A DNA stretch of 58,720 nt from the NCBI GenBank assembly GCA_024228555.1, contig JAAETI010000141.1, positions 1-58,720 of the forward strand, read 5' to 3'. Shown here piece after piece: positions 1 to 8,411 of the stretch. Source of the stretch: a bacterium. Lineage in GTDB: Bacteria; Actinomycetota; Acidimicrobiia; Spongiisociales; UBA5794. The notes beneath the pieces are model-generated. The model saw nothing but the letters and a program-made list of their open reading frames with translations. It was not told the DNA's origin and made no database searches. How positions within the stretch are numbered: the stretch's first letter is position 1; each line of letters starts with the position of its first letter. Position numbers and translations under genes: made by a program.

Positions 1-134
1 CCACTGACCTTCCCGCATGCTCGCCATTGCTGCATCCGACGAAACTATCCCGCTGGCGACATTCACGGCATCTCTCCCGCGCCCAGTGCTCCAACCAGAG
101 CATGCGGCAAGTATCCGTACCTCAAGGAGAGATC

Positions 135-423
135 ATGTCTTTCGACAAGTCCAACACCGCACTCGCAATCACCGATCCGCAGAACGACTTCCTCAGCCCA
201 GACGGAGTCACCTGGAAGTTGGTCGGAGCCAGCGCAATCGAGAACCGCACCGTCGAAAACCTGGAGCAACTGATCAGCGGTGGCAAGGCGGCCGGATACA
301 TGTTCTCACGAGCCGGAACGCTGGACATAGATGACTTCGATGGCTCCGGCGCAGACTGGGTCGAGACCCTCGGCAGGTTCATCAACGACGGCGCCGCCAT
401 CGTCACCAATCCAGAACACAGCC
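135..423 (+). pseudogene. Remnant of an isochorismatase-family cysteine hydrolase
   Basis: Reading from ATG at 135, with an AAGGAGA ribosome site at 124-130, gives an N-terminus typical of isochorismatase-like hydrolases, including the catalytic Asp motif TDPQNDF at residues 13-19 and a later GSGADW motif at about 71-76. From my knowledge of the family, roughly 30-35 residues between the first helix and the DxDDFDGSGADW segment are missing. The last ~100 residues, which would hold the catalytic Cys, are also missing. After about residue 96 the frame runs into low-quality sequence antisense to the end of the next gene. I read this as an internally deleted, 3'-truncated pseudogene; a very short functional protein is unlikely. 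Confidence 0.7.
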
Positions 424-447
424 CTCAGCTCCAGAGCACTCCGCCGG

Positions 448-1158
448 CTACCGCTTCACTGCCACGTGTAGCCCGCGGCCCAATGGACCGGTTGGGTCGT
501 ACTCGGCGTCAAACCCCGCAGCCGCCAGCAGCGTCTCATACTCCGCAACAGTGAACAGACCTGTGGCGTGCTCCTCGACGTATGCATCGGCGTCACCGTC
601 TTCCCATGCCACCGCCCACGCCCACCGCATATTCACCCGGTTGCCCTCACGCACACTCGTGTCGAGCCGAGCAACTGTGAGCCCATCCCCTTCGACTACT
701 CGAGTGCTGATATGGCCGGTGTTCCACCCATCCGGCCCGAACCAAGGCTCGATAATGAGAACGCCGCCCGGGTTCAGATGCCGGGCACAACTGCGAGTCA
801 TCGAAGCCAAGTCCTGGAGAGACGTCACATAGGCGATCGACGAAAACATGCACACCACAGCATCGAATCGCTCGCCCAGGTCGAACTCGATCATATCCCC
901 GAGATGAAACGCCGTCCGCGGCATCCGACGACGCGCCACCGACAACATCGACTCAGCGATGTCCAAACCTGTCACGTCGTACCAACGTGACAGCTGCTCG
1001 GTGTAGCGCGCCGTACCGCACCCCACCTCCAAGACCGATTGTGCGCCTCGCCTACGGTCCTCAATCAGTTGATGGATCGTCACCGAATGGTTCTCGTAGT
1101 CGAGCCAGTTGTAATAGAGGTCATAAACCTCCGCAGACCGTTCATATGGGTTCAGCAA
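448..1158 (-). CDS. Class I SAM-dependent methyltransferase
   Basis: 236 residues with a class I SAM-binding motif (VLEVGCGTA, about residues 42-50), an acidic post-I strand end (VTGLDIAESML) and a motif IV region (FDAVVCMFSSIAYV). The N-terminus (YDLYY) and overall pattern resemble small-molecule N-methyltransferases of the DesVI/TylM1 type, so an amino-sugar or other small substrate is possible but not shown. The start is TTG, chosen because GGGAGG lies a few bases upstream and no better ATG exists. The 3' end runs against the hydrolase remnant. It is separated from pspA by a hairpin at 1200-1230, so it is probably transcribed alone. Confidence 0.85.
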   Translation of the reverse strand: MLNPYERSAEVYDLYYNWLDYENHSVTIHQLIEDRRRGAQSVLEVGCGTARYTEQLSRWYDVTGLDIAESMLSVARRRMPRTAFHLGDMIEFDLGERFDAVVCMFSSIAYVTSLQDLASMTRSCARHLNPGGVLIIEPWFGPDGWNTGHISTRVVEGDGLTVARLDTSVREGNRVNMRWAWAVAWEDGDADAYVEEHATGLFTVAEYETLLAAAGFDAEYDPTGPLGRGLHVAVKR

Positions 1159-1199
1159 GACACTCCCTCCCTGTGCGATCTTTCTATCTCCAAATGAGC

Positions 1200-1230
1200 G
1201 AAGGCCCCCCGTAAATACCGAGGGGCCTTC
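1200..1230 (-). terminator. Hairpin terminator after pspA
   Basis: A 9-bp perfect stem (GAAGGCCCC at 1200-1208 pairing with GGGGCCTTC at 1222-1230) around a 13-nt loop lies 22 bp downstream of the pspA stop on the minus strand. A strong U-tract is lacking, as is common in GC-rich actinomycetes. Confidence 0.65.
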
Positions 1231-1251
1231 TCCGTTGCAGTGCTCAAGTGG

Positions 1252-1971
1252 CTAGTTGAGTCCCAGCTCCGACTTGAGTTCTTCGAGCTTGGCATCGGCC
1301 TGCGCCATGTTGATGGCTTCCTTGAGCTCGTACTCTGAGCCCTCCGGTGTAGCCTCACGCAACTCTGCATTGGCCATTGCCTCGGCCTTGCGAGTCTCGA
1401 TCTTCTCTTCGATCTTCTCAAGCGAAGGCATCTCGTAATCCATCGTATTGGACAACGCATCGACGGCTTTGTTGACCGACTCCTGCATCTTGGCGGCCTC
1501 GAGCGAGCCAAGAAGCTCCATACGCTTTGCAGCCAGCTCCGAGACACGCATCGCATTCGACTGGACAGCCTGCTTGGCCTTGTCGGCCTGGCCGCTTGCA
1601 GTTTCGTACTGAGTCTTGAGGGTCGACAGGTTGTTCTCAGAAGCCTGCAGCTTCATCGCTATCGACTGCGCAGCCTTGGTCCACTTGTCCTGACCGGCAG
1701 CATCACCGGCGGTCTTGGCTTCCTCAGCCTTGAGGATTGCCTGCTTGGCCATCTGGCGCGCCTCACCGACATCGTCGGCAGCGTTCTCCATCTTCGACTC
1801 GAGTTGAGTGCGATGGGCAACAACCTTGGCGGCCTGGTTACGCAACTCCTGGTCGCGCTTCTTTGCCTCGTTGATCGCCTGCTCGATTTCGACCTCAGGC
1901 TTCATCATCTTCTCGGCGCCACCTTTGAAGAGCGTTGTGATGTAGCCCCAAAGGCGTTTCAAGAAACTCAT
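1252..1971 (-). CDS. pspA: Phage shock protein A (PspA/IM30 family)
   Basis: 239 residues: a short amphipathic N-terminal helix (MSFLKRLWGYITTLFKGG) that would bind membranes, then about 170 residues of Ala/Glu/Lys-rich coiled coil, and a short acidic C-terminal segment. This is the standard PspA/IM30 architecture and size; these proteins oligomerise on stressed inner membranes and limit proton leakage. GGAAGGA precedes the ATG. It lies 66 bp downstream of the TPM-domain gene on the same strand, so the two probably form an envelope-stress unit. No PspF-type activator is seen nearby, which is expected in actinomycetes, where other regulators are used. Confidence 0.93.
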   Translation of the reverse strand: MSFLKRLWGYITTLFKGGAEKMMKPEVEIEQAINEAKKRDQELRNQAAKVVAHRTQLESKMENAADDVGEARQMAKQAILKAEEAKTAGDAAGQDKWTKAAQSIAMKLQASENNLSTLKTQYETASGQADKAKQAVQSNAMRVSELAAKRMELLGSLEAAKMQESVNKAVDALSNTMDYEMPSLEKIEEKIETRKAEAMANAELREATPEGSEYELKEAINMAQADAKLEELKSELGLN

Positions 1972-2037
1972 GCAATTCCTTCCCTAGTTCGTTCGGATTG
2001 TAGATGTTTGATATCTAGCTTGGTCTGCCGGCTCGTG

Positions 2038-3306
2038 CTATTTGCGCCGCCGCTTGCCCCCACCCCGAATCCGGCCACCACCGCTGCGACGTTTGCGCGA
2101 CGAACTCGACGATGAGGGGCTGCTGGTGCTGCGCGGGACCGGGGATCCAGGTCCGGGCACGACATCGCCACCGCTTGAACCGCTGCCGGCCCGTGGCGTG
2201 GGTGTTGGTTGTTTCGGTGACCTGCGAAGCATTCCACCCAAGCCGCCACGCCCACGGCCACCACCAGCGAGTACTTGCCCGGCTACACCGATCAGTATCT
2301 CCGTGACACCGGGACCCAGATACGAACTGCGCCGGCTCGGCCTGCGTTGATAGTCGGGCGCCGGAATGGTGACCCGGTCCTGTGACGGGCTGGGCGCTGG
2401 TTCCAAACGTTTCGGTTCGGGTTGGGGTGGCTTTGGCTTGCCGTCAAGGATGGCCTCTGCGCAGTCGAGCTGCCAGATGGCGAGATCAAGATCGTTGGAA
2501 AGGCCAACAAGCTGCTGGGGACTCTCTGCCTCGCGCAGTTCGTCGGTCACTGTTCGATACGTCTCGCTTGCGGTGTTGTAGAACTGATCAACCTCAGGGT
2601 TGTTGGCCACCCGGACCTCGTCCTCCATATCAAGGATGTCGTTGGCCACGGCATCGACCTGCTTCTGCACGGCCATGCGGGCCTTGGCCATCTGTTCCGA
2701 CATCTGGTTCACCGTCTTCGCCCCGCCCCTTCTCTTCACAAGGAACAGCACGAGGCCGATACCCCCAACGATAAGAATGAACCACAGGAACCCGCTGCCC
2801 CCACCCCCACCTGAGGACTCGGCCGGAGCGGAAGTCGTTGCTGGTGTGGCGACGGGGATGCCGACAAGGCTCACAACAAAGTTGGCGGCGTATTCGGCAT
2901 CCGTGCCACCCTGCGCGTTCGCCGAGTCATACGCCTCTTCCATGTCGGCTTCCGTGAACCCCTCGTTCTCGGTGACCCAGCCCACATCCTCCGGGGACAA
3001 AGCCAGTATCGTCCCGGCATCGACGTTGAGCTCATCAAAGACAGCCTCGGCGAACGCGGTGTTGCCACCCAACGGGGTATCGGCCAACACGACGAGATAG
3101 AAGCGCGACCCATTGTTGCGGGCTGCCGTCACGATCTCGGTGGCGTCACTGGAGCTGATCGTGACGCCGTCATCCAGGTAGAACCCGGTTGCCTCTGTCG
3201 CATCGACAACCTCAGTTATCCCGGCAGCGCTGGCCCCGGGGGCACCCAGCACCAAGAGAAGAGCGAACATACCTGTGAGAAGCCCAAAGCGGCGTATCCA
3301 ATTCAT
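2038..3306 (-). CDS. TPM-domain membrane protein (PspA partner)
   Basis: 422 residues from the chosen ATG at 3306, which places a signal peptide (about residues 1-27, ending near GASAAG) at the N-terminus; a start 27 bases further up is possible. A TPM domain (the Psb32/YgcG fold) occupies about residues 28-145. A Gly-rich linker and one transmembrane helix (FLWFILIVGGIGLVLFLV) follow, then a cytoplasmic helical region. The tail is long, disordered, Pro/Ser/Gly-rich and ends in basic KRRRK. TPM proteins are recurrent genomic partners of PspA. A role as a membrane-anchored stress sensor or PspA anchor is inferred from this context, not from a motif. Confidence 0.85.
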   Translation of the reverse strand: MNWIRRFGLLTGMFALLLVLGAPGASAAGITEVVDATEATGFYLDDGVTISSSDATEIVTAARNNGSRFYLVVLADTPLGGNTAFAEAVFDELNVDAGTILALSPEDVGWVTENEGFTEADMEEAYDSANAQGGTDAEYAANFVVSLVGIPVATPATTSAPAESSGGGGGSGFLWFILIVGGIGLVLFLVKRRGGAKTVNQMSEQMAKARMAVQKQVDAVANDILDMEDEVRVANNPEVDQFYNTASETYRTVTDELREAESPQQLVGLSNDLDLAIWQLDCAEAILDGKPKPPQPEPKRLEPAPSPSQDRVTIPAPDYQRRPSRRSSYLGPGVTEILIGVAGQVLAGGGRGRGGLGGMLRRSPKQPTPTPRAGSGSSGGDVVPGPGSPVPRSTSSPSSSSSSRKRRSGGGRIRGGGKRRRK

Positions 3307-3348
3307 GGGCATATCGTACATGGGCGCCGTCAACGGAGCAGCAAGCGA

Positions 3349-4263
3349 TCAGCCACGGGATAACGCGGCCCGCATGAAGAACGCCAGGTTGGAGGGACGT
3401 TCCGCCATCCGCCGTGTCAGATACGGGTACCACGCAACGCCGTACGGGACATAGATTCGAAGCGGGTCGCCGTCGGCCAACATCTGGTCCTGGAGTGCGG
3501 TGCGAACGCCATAGAGCATCTGGTACTCGTAGGGCCCAGTGCGCTGCCCCGCCAGGCTAGCCGCAACATCAAGACGTTCAGTGTCGTGTGACGCTATCGC
3601 CGGCTTGACCTCATCGTCGCCCATGAGCAGATGAGTGAGCCGGTCGAAGGCGTCATCGACCTCATCACCGGACTGCACCGCTACTTCGGACGGCTCAGCG
3701 TACGCTCCCTTGCACAACCGAATGTGACCGCCCAAAGGCATGATCGCATCGAGGTCCTGTGCGGTGCGGTGCAGGTATGCCTGCACCGCAAGGCCGAGAT
3801 TGCCGTGTTCGGCCTGGACGACGCTGTACAGATCGATGGTGAGCTCGGTGACCGCACTCTCCTCCATGTCGACAGTGACTGTGGTGTCTACCGCGGCGGC
3901 CCGCTGTGCCAAGGCATCGAGAGATGCGGCAGCAAGGTCGTTGTCGAAGCCCATCCCGAGTTGGGACAATTTCACCGAGATATTGCCGTCAACGCCGTGG
4001 TCGCCGATTGCATCGAGACATGCCAGATAATCGTCGCGGGCAGCTTCGGCCTGAACCCGCTCGGTGACGTGCTCCCCAAGGTGATCGAGCGACACCGTTG
4101 CACCTTTGTGGTTGATCTGCTCGGCTGCCGCGATCGCTTGTTCCAGAGTTTCGCCGGCAACAAAGCGAGTCGACAATGCACGGCCCGGCCGGGTCTCGGT
4201 GATCATCTTGCGGAACACGTTGCGGTTGGTTACTCCAAGAAGGCTGCGCCCGATGATGTTCAA
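3349..4263 (-). CDS. Proline dehydrogenase (monofunctional PRODH)
   Basis: 304 residues, the usual size of a stand-alone FAD-dependent PRODH TIM barrel that oxidises L-proline to 1-pyrroline-5-carboxylate. The C-terminal signature (YVPYGVAWYPYLTRRMAERP, about residues 270-289), which lines the proline and FAD pocket, is intact. Other barrel motifs include GNISVKLSQLG near 95-105 and the acidic VDMEES strand. The start is TTG at 4263, overlapping the proC stop (TTGA), which implies translational coupling. No P5C dehydrogenase domain is fused. Co-transcription with P5C reductase, which catalyses the opposite step, is unusual and is discussed as a finding. Confidence 0.9.
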   Translation of the reverse strand: MNIIGRSLLGVTNRNVFRKMITETRPGRALSTRFVAGETLEQAIAAAEQINHKGATVSLDHLGEHVTERVQAEAARDDYLACLDAIGDHGVDGNISVKLSQLGMGFDNDLAAASLDALAQRAAAVDTTVTVDMEESAVTELTIDLYSVVQAEHGNLGLAVQAYLHRTAQDLDAIMPLGGHIRLCKGAYAEPSEVAVQSGDEVDDAFDRLTHLLMGDDEVKPAIASHDTERLDVAASLAGQRTGPYEYQMLYGVRTALQDQMLADGDPLRIYVPYGVAWYPYLTRRMAERPSNLAFFMRAALSRG

Positions 4264-5099
4264 TTCTTGTTGCTTTCCCCTGATCGCTCGAGCGCAATAG
4301 CGCCGAGTTCCTTGGATCGTTGTGCGGCAGACTGGACCGCACGCTCCAGCAGAGCGCGGAAGCCGCCGTCCTCCAGGGTGTGCAGCGCGGCAGCCGTTGT
4401 CCCTCCCGGCGAGGTGACTTCGGCGCGAAGCCGAAATGCGCTCTTGTCGGATACCGACAGCAACGCACCTGCCCCTCGCAGTGTCTGGATGACCAGTTTC
4501 TCCGCGGCGTGATGGGGCAGCCCCTCCCTGATGGCAGCCTCAGTGAGCGCTTCGGCGAGAAGGAACACATAGGCCGGGCCTGACCCCGAAACGGCGGTGA
4601 CCGCATCCAATAGGTCCTCCGACAAGCGGATTGTCTCTCCAACCGCAGACAGGACCATGTCGGCGAGAGCCAGCGCATCGTCATCGGCGTGGACGCCACC
4701 GCAGTAGGCGGTCATCCCTTCGTCCACAGCTGCTGGAGTATTCGGCATTGCGCGCACCACGGCAACATCGTCAAGTGCGCTCTCGAAGACAGCCATCGGA
4801 ACACCGGCGGCAAGACTGAGCACGACCTGCCCCGGCGTGATGACATGCTTGATCTGGCTGAGGAGGTGATCAACGTCCTTGGGCTTGACCGCAATGACGA
4901 CGACGTCACGGCCGGTGGCGGCCGCGACGGGGTCGAGCGTGGCCTCTATCGCAGTACGCCGCTCGGCTTCACGAGCTCTCTCCTCGCGACGTGCGAGCAG
5001 TATCAGATTGGCGGGCTCCCAGCCGGCCCTGAGGAGACCCTCAGCAAGGATCTCGCCCATCGAGCCTGCACCGAGAATGGCGACAGTTGGGTGAGTCAT
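4260..5099 (-). CDS. proC: Pyrroline-5-carboxylate reductase
   Basis: 279 residues from ATG at 5099; a GTG two codons earlier is an alternative. The Rossmann motif ILGAGSMGEILAEGL is at the N-terminus, followed by VKPKD, the NADPH-domain motif AMPNTPA and the C-terminal signature AVSGSGPAYVF, all diagnostic of ProC. It reduces P5C to L-proline with NAD(P)H in the cytoplasm. It overlaps the downstream proline dehydrogenase by 4 bases and is divergent from the sensor kinase that starts 92 bp away. No proA or proB is nearby. Confidence 0.95.
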   Translation of the reverse strand: MTHPTVAILGAGSMGEILAEGLLRAGWEPANLILLARREERAREAERRTAIEATLDPVAAATGRDVVVIAVKPKDVDHLLSQIKHVITPGQVVLSLAAGVPMAVFESALDDVAVVRAMPNTPAAVDEGMTAYCGGVHADDDALALADMVLSAVGETIRLSEDLLDAVTAVSGSGPAYVFLLAEALTEAAIREGLPHHAAEKLVIQTLRGAGALLSVSDKSAFRLRAEVTSPGGTTAAALHTLEDGGFRALLERAVQSAAQRSKELGAIALERSGESNKN

Positions 5100-5191
5100 A
5101 TCCACGATGATACGAGAGTGACGCCAAAACGCTCGACTCGGCGGTTCGCCGCGACACCGTGGCTGCAGCGGCCCCGGTTACGCTCGGGGTA

Positions 5192-6316
5192 ATGAACCAG
5201 GCCATACGATCAGGCGACCTCGAGTCAACGCTGCGCTGGATCGTCACCGGATACCGCGTTTTTGCGGCGATCTGGCTGTCGATCCTCGGCCTGGTTGTCC
5301 TCGGCAGCAGCACCACCGAGGTAGACCGACCCGCCGTCGTGGCCGCCACCATCGGGCTCGTTGTCCTCTGGGCAGCAGCTGCAACCGCCATCCGCGTTGC
5401 TCGGCCCGAGATCCTGTCCACGTGGTGGTTTGTCGGCATCGATCTGGCAATCAGCGCCTGGACCGTCGTTGCCGGAACCGTGGCAGGGACGATTCAATTT
5501 GCGGGCGGTTACCCCCTGTCAGGAGCGTTAGCGGCCATCTATGCGTTCGGAGTCGGCGGAGGGGTCGTCGGTGCGGTGGTACTCACCGCAGCTGGTTTGA
5601 TCCCTGTGGTGAGCCGTGCCCAATCGTTCTCTCAGGAGGTGGCCAACGCGCTGGCTTTCCTGTTCTCGGTTGCTGCGGCCGTCGGCGTTGCTGCGGTGCT
5701 GCGTGCTTCCGATCGCAGGCGGGTCGAGGCTGAGGCGGCTCTCGAAGTAGAGAGAACCGAGCGGATCCGCGCCGAAGAGCATGCCGAGGTCGCCGCCCAC
5801 CTCCACGACTCCGTCTTACAGACCCTGGCGCTAATCGAACGCGATGCAAACGCCACCCCCGACATCAGGGGATTGGCCCGACACCAGGAGCGTGAACTCC
5901 GGTCGTGGCTATTCCCGACTACCAACGGCGACGGCGGGTTTCGCGAGGCACTTGTCGCGATGTGCTCCGACGTTGAGGACCTCGGAGGGGTCAAGGTGGA
6001 AGCAGTCGTCGTTGGCGACACGGCTGGGTCGGTCGACCCCATCCTCCGTGCGGCGCGGGAGGCGACCCTCAACGCCTGCAAGCACGCCGGCGTCGAACTG
6101 GTTTCGGTATACGGAGAAGCCAGCGAAGAAGAGGTTCTCGTGTTCGTGAAGGATCGCGGCATCGGATTTGACCCCACCGCCGTCGCTGCCTCCCGGCACG
6201 GGATCCGAGACTCTATCGTTGGTCGAATGGAACGCCATGGCGGGACGGTTGAGATTGTGTCGAGTCCCGGCGCTGGTACCGAGATCCGGCTTCGTCTTCC
6301 GCTAGGAGCAGCATGA
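5192..6316 (+). CDS. NarL-type sensor histidine kinase
   Basis: 374 residues from the chosen ATG at 5192 (GGGGT just upstream). The first ~170 residues hold about four to five hydrophobic segments without an obvious extracellular sensor domain. A short coiled linker follows, then a dimerisation/phospho-acceptor helix with AAHLHDSVLQTL (HisKA_3-like) and a HATPase_c domain with DRGIGFDP and a terminal GAGTEIRLRLP. ATGA overlap with the next gene marks it as the cognate kinase of that regulator. The signal is unknown; a membrane-derived cue is plausible given the sensor is all membrane. It is divergent from proC. Confidence 0.9.
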   Translation: MNQAIRSGDLESTLRWIVTGYRVFAAIWLSILGLVVLGSSTTEVDRPAVVAATIGLVVLWAAAATAIRVARPEILSTWWFVGIDLAISAWTVVAGTVAGTIQFAGGYPLSGALAAIYAFGVGGGVVGAVVLTAAGLIPVVSRAQSFSQEVANALAFLFSVAAAVGVAAVLRASDRRRVEAEAALEVERTERIRAEEHAEVAAHLHDSVLQTLALIERDANATPDIRGLARHQERELRSWLFPTTNGDGGFREALVAMCSDVEDLGGVKVEAVVVGDTAGSVDPILRAAREATLNACKHAGVELVSVYGEASEEEVLVFVKDRGIGFDPTAVAASRHGIRDSIVGRMERHGGTVEIVSSPGAGTEIRLRLPLGAA

Positions 6317-6945
6317 CAACGGTCTTTATCGTCGATGACCACGATCTCTTTCGGGCCGGCGTGCGGGCCGAGCTGCCGGAGGACCTCGAGATCGTCGGCG
6401 ATGCCTCCGAGGTTCGAAGTGCCATCGAGATGATCAGGGAACGCACACCTGATCTGGTGCTTGTTGACGTTCACATGCCGGCAGGAGGGGGTCGCGCCGT
6501 CATCGAGGCTGTGCACACGACCCATCCTGACATCAAGTTTCTTGCGATCTCGGCGTCCGATGCCCCAGAGGATGTGGTCGCCACCGTACGTTCCGGCGCC
6601 CGTGGCTACGTCACCAAGACCGTGTCGCCTCCCGAGTTGGCGGAAGCGATTCGTCGGGTTATCGATGGGGACGCAGTGTTCTCGCCGAAACTTGCCGGGT
6701 TCGTTCTGGACGCCTTCTCGGCGATCGAGGTGAAGGATCTCGACCCCGACCTCGACAAGCTCACCAAGCGGGAGCGCGAAGTCTTGCAGCACATCGCTCG
6801 TGGATACACCTACAAAGAGGTGGGCGAGCAGCTGTTCATCTCCGCAAAGACCGTGGAGAACCACATGTCGGCAGTGCTGCGCAAACTACAGCTGTCCAAC
6901 CGCCGCGAGCTGACACGATGGGCCCAAGACCACGACCTGATCTAG
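6313..6945 (+). CDS. NarL/FixJ-family response regulator
   Basis: 210 residues: a receiver domain with the acidic pair DDH (residues 8-10), phospho-acceptor Asp in LVLVDVHMP (about 52) and the conserved Lys in YVTKTVSP, then a LuxR-type HTH (LTKREREVLQHIARGYTYKEVGEQLFISAKTVENHMSAVLRKL). It is coupled to the upstream kinase by a 4-base ATGA overlap. Its 3' end overlaps the convergent DUF1023 hydrolase gene by 4 bases. Targets cannot be read from the sequence; the adjacent type VII locus is one candidate. Confidence 0.95.
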   Translation: MTTVFIVDDHDLFRAGVRAELPEDLEIVGDASEVRSAIEMIRERTPDLVLVDVHMPAGGGRAVIEAVHTTHPDIKFLAISASDAPEDVVATVRSGARGYVTKTVSPPELAEAIRRVIDGDAVFSPKLAGFVLDAFSAIEVKDLDPDLDKLTKREREVLQHIARGYTYKEVGEQLFISAKTVENHMSAVLRKLQLSNRRELTRWAQDHDLI

Positions 6946-8411
6946 GGAGCCAACTCGACGGCCGCATAGTTCCCCTCAACTATCGCCGCAAGGTTCTCGA
7001 GAGAGTTCGCCTCGAAGTAGCTGGAATGACCGGACGATCCCTCAGTGTCGATACGAGTGGCGCCGAACTCCTCCGAGGCCGGGTTCGGTCCGTGCCAGAG
7101 ATCGCTGGGTCCATCGAAAAGATGCCACAGGCCGGAAGCAGTCAGCAGCGGGTTGCTCAGGAGCAACCAAATCGGCAGCTCCTGCGGTGCAACACCCCAG
7201 GCAATCGGGTCACCATCGGCAAGACCCGACCACACCCGCCCCCCTGGTCGAAGCACGGCGTCGTCGGCATGGTCGAGGGTGGTACCAGGGCTGCCCACGA
7301 AGACCAGGTTGTCCGCGGCGATACCGGTACGCGCCGCCGTACCCGCAACGACCGATCCGTAGCTGTGGGCGACCACGGTGATGGTCTGGTTAGGGCTCAG
7401 GCCTTCAAGAAAGCGGATGAGGGCAGGGGCACCGCTGCTGGCTGCCGACCTGGTCACCGCACCAACGGTATCGGGGCTGTCGTAGCCAAGCCAGGCCACG
7501 GTGGCAACGTTGCCGAGACCGGAGGTCGCCCCCATCAGCTCGACGGCATTGGCCCGGAATCCGCCATCGGGACCACCGAAGTTCTCGATGCTGTTGGCCA
7601 TACCCGGAACGACTACGCCGACCTGAGTGGCAGCACTCAAATCACCAAACACCTCTACCACGCGACCGTCTCCTGCCGGATTGAACAGGAGTATCTGCCG
7701 ATCCTCGGCCAGCCAGCGGCGATACTCCGCAGCCCGTTCGGACAGCGCTGCACTTAGGGCACCAACCAGACCGGCGCTCACCGGACCGCGCCCGCTCGCA
7801 CCGATCCCGAGTGCACGCAAATCGCGAGGTGACTGCGGATCTGCCAACAACAGAAGACCCGTCTCCAACCTGGCGATCTCCGCCTCCAGGAGCATTGCGT
7901 TCGCCAAATACCTGAGCTCGGGAGGAACTCCGTCCAAACCTCCTATCAGGCGCGGATAGCGAGCCGCCAGCCCTTGTGCGGTTGCCGGGGCCAGATCGGC
8001 GAAGGTCTCGGCGATCTCTCTTGGGCTCATCTTCAGGAGCTGAGCCGGATGGGGTGCGGCCCGCTGCGACAGGTAGACCGCTTCCCACGTATCGAGGTCA
8101 AAGACCGCATGCGCAGCAAAGTCGGCCTTTCGCATCAACTCACGACTGGGGCCGAAAAAATGAGGGGTTCCAACCCGCTGCGCCTCGTCAATGGCAGCAG
8201 CCCTCCACCTCAGCTCACGGGCTTGCTCGCTGAGCCATCCTTCGACTCTCGACAATCGAGGACCGACGGCAACGACTCCTTGGCCGCGCTGATTTTCGAC
8301 ACTGAGCACAGCGGCGTTAGCCGCATCGATTCTGCTGGCGTACTGGTCCGCAGAGTCCGCAAGGCCGAATAGCCCTGCCGGATCAGCGCCGACAAACACA
8401 TGTCCGATCAC
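6942..8411 (-). CDS. DUF1023 alpha/beta hydrolase linked to type VII secretion
   Basis: 489 residues with two parts. The N-terminal ~240 residues are mostly helical, beginning with an Ala-rich helix (ADQYASRIDAANAAV) reminiscent of WXG/LXG secretion modules. The C-terminal ~240 residues are an alpha/beta hydrolase of the DUF1023 type, with nucleophile Ser350 in VVAHSYGS and a likely terminal His in SSGHSSYF. GTG start overlaps the EccC stop (GTGA), so it is the last gene of the EccC operon. DUF1023 proteins recur beside actinobacterial WXG100 genes. It could be a secreted effector or a processing enzyme; this choice is inference. No signal peptide is visible, which fits export by the type VII route. 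Confidence 0.8.
   Translation of the reverse strand: MIGHVFVGADPAGLFGLADSADQYASRIDAANAAVLSVENQRGQGVVAVGPRLSRVEGWLSEQARELRWRAAAIDEAQRVGTPHFFGPSRELMRKADFAAHAVFDLDTWEAVYLSQRAAPHPAQLLKMSPREIAETFADLAPATAQGLAARYPRLIGGLDGVPPELRYLANAMLLEAEIARLETGLLLLADPQSPRDLRALGIGASGRGPVSAGLVGALSAALSERAAEYRRWLAEDRQILLFNPAGDGRVVEVFGDLSAATQVGVVVPGMANSIENFGGPDGGFRANAVELMGATSGLGNVATVAWLGYDSPDTVGAVTRSAASSGAPALIRFLEGLSPNQTITVVAHSYGSVVAGTAARTGIAADNLVFVGSPGTTLDHADDAVLRPGGRVWSGLADGDPIAWGVAPQELPIWLLLSNPLLTASGLWHLFDGPSDLWHGPNPASEEFGATRIDTEGSSGHSSYFEANSLENLAAIVEGNYAAVELAP

Noticed and set aside
5632..6864. Long minus-strand frame of 410 codons opposite the kinase and regulator genes
   Set aside because: It is antisense to two clear, overlapping two-component genes. 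Its protein has no motif and mirrors their codon pattern.
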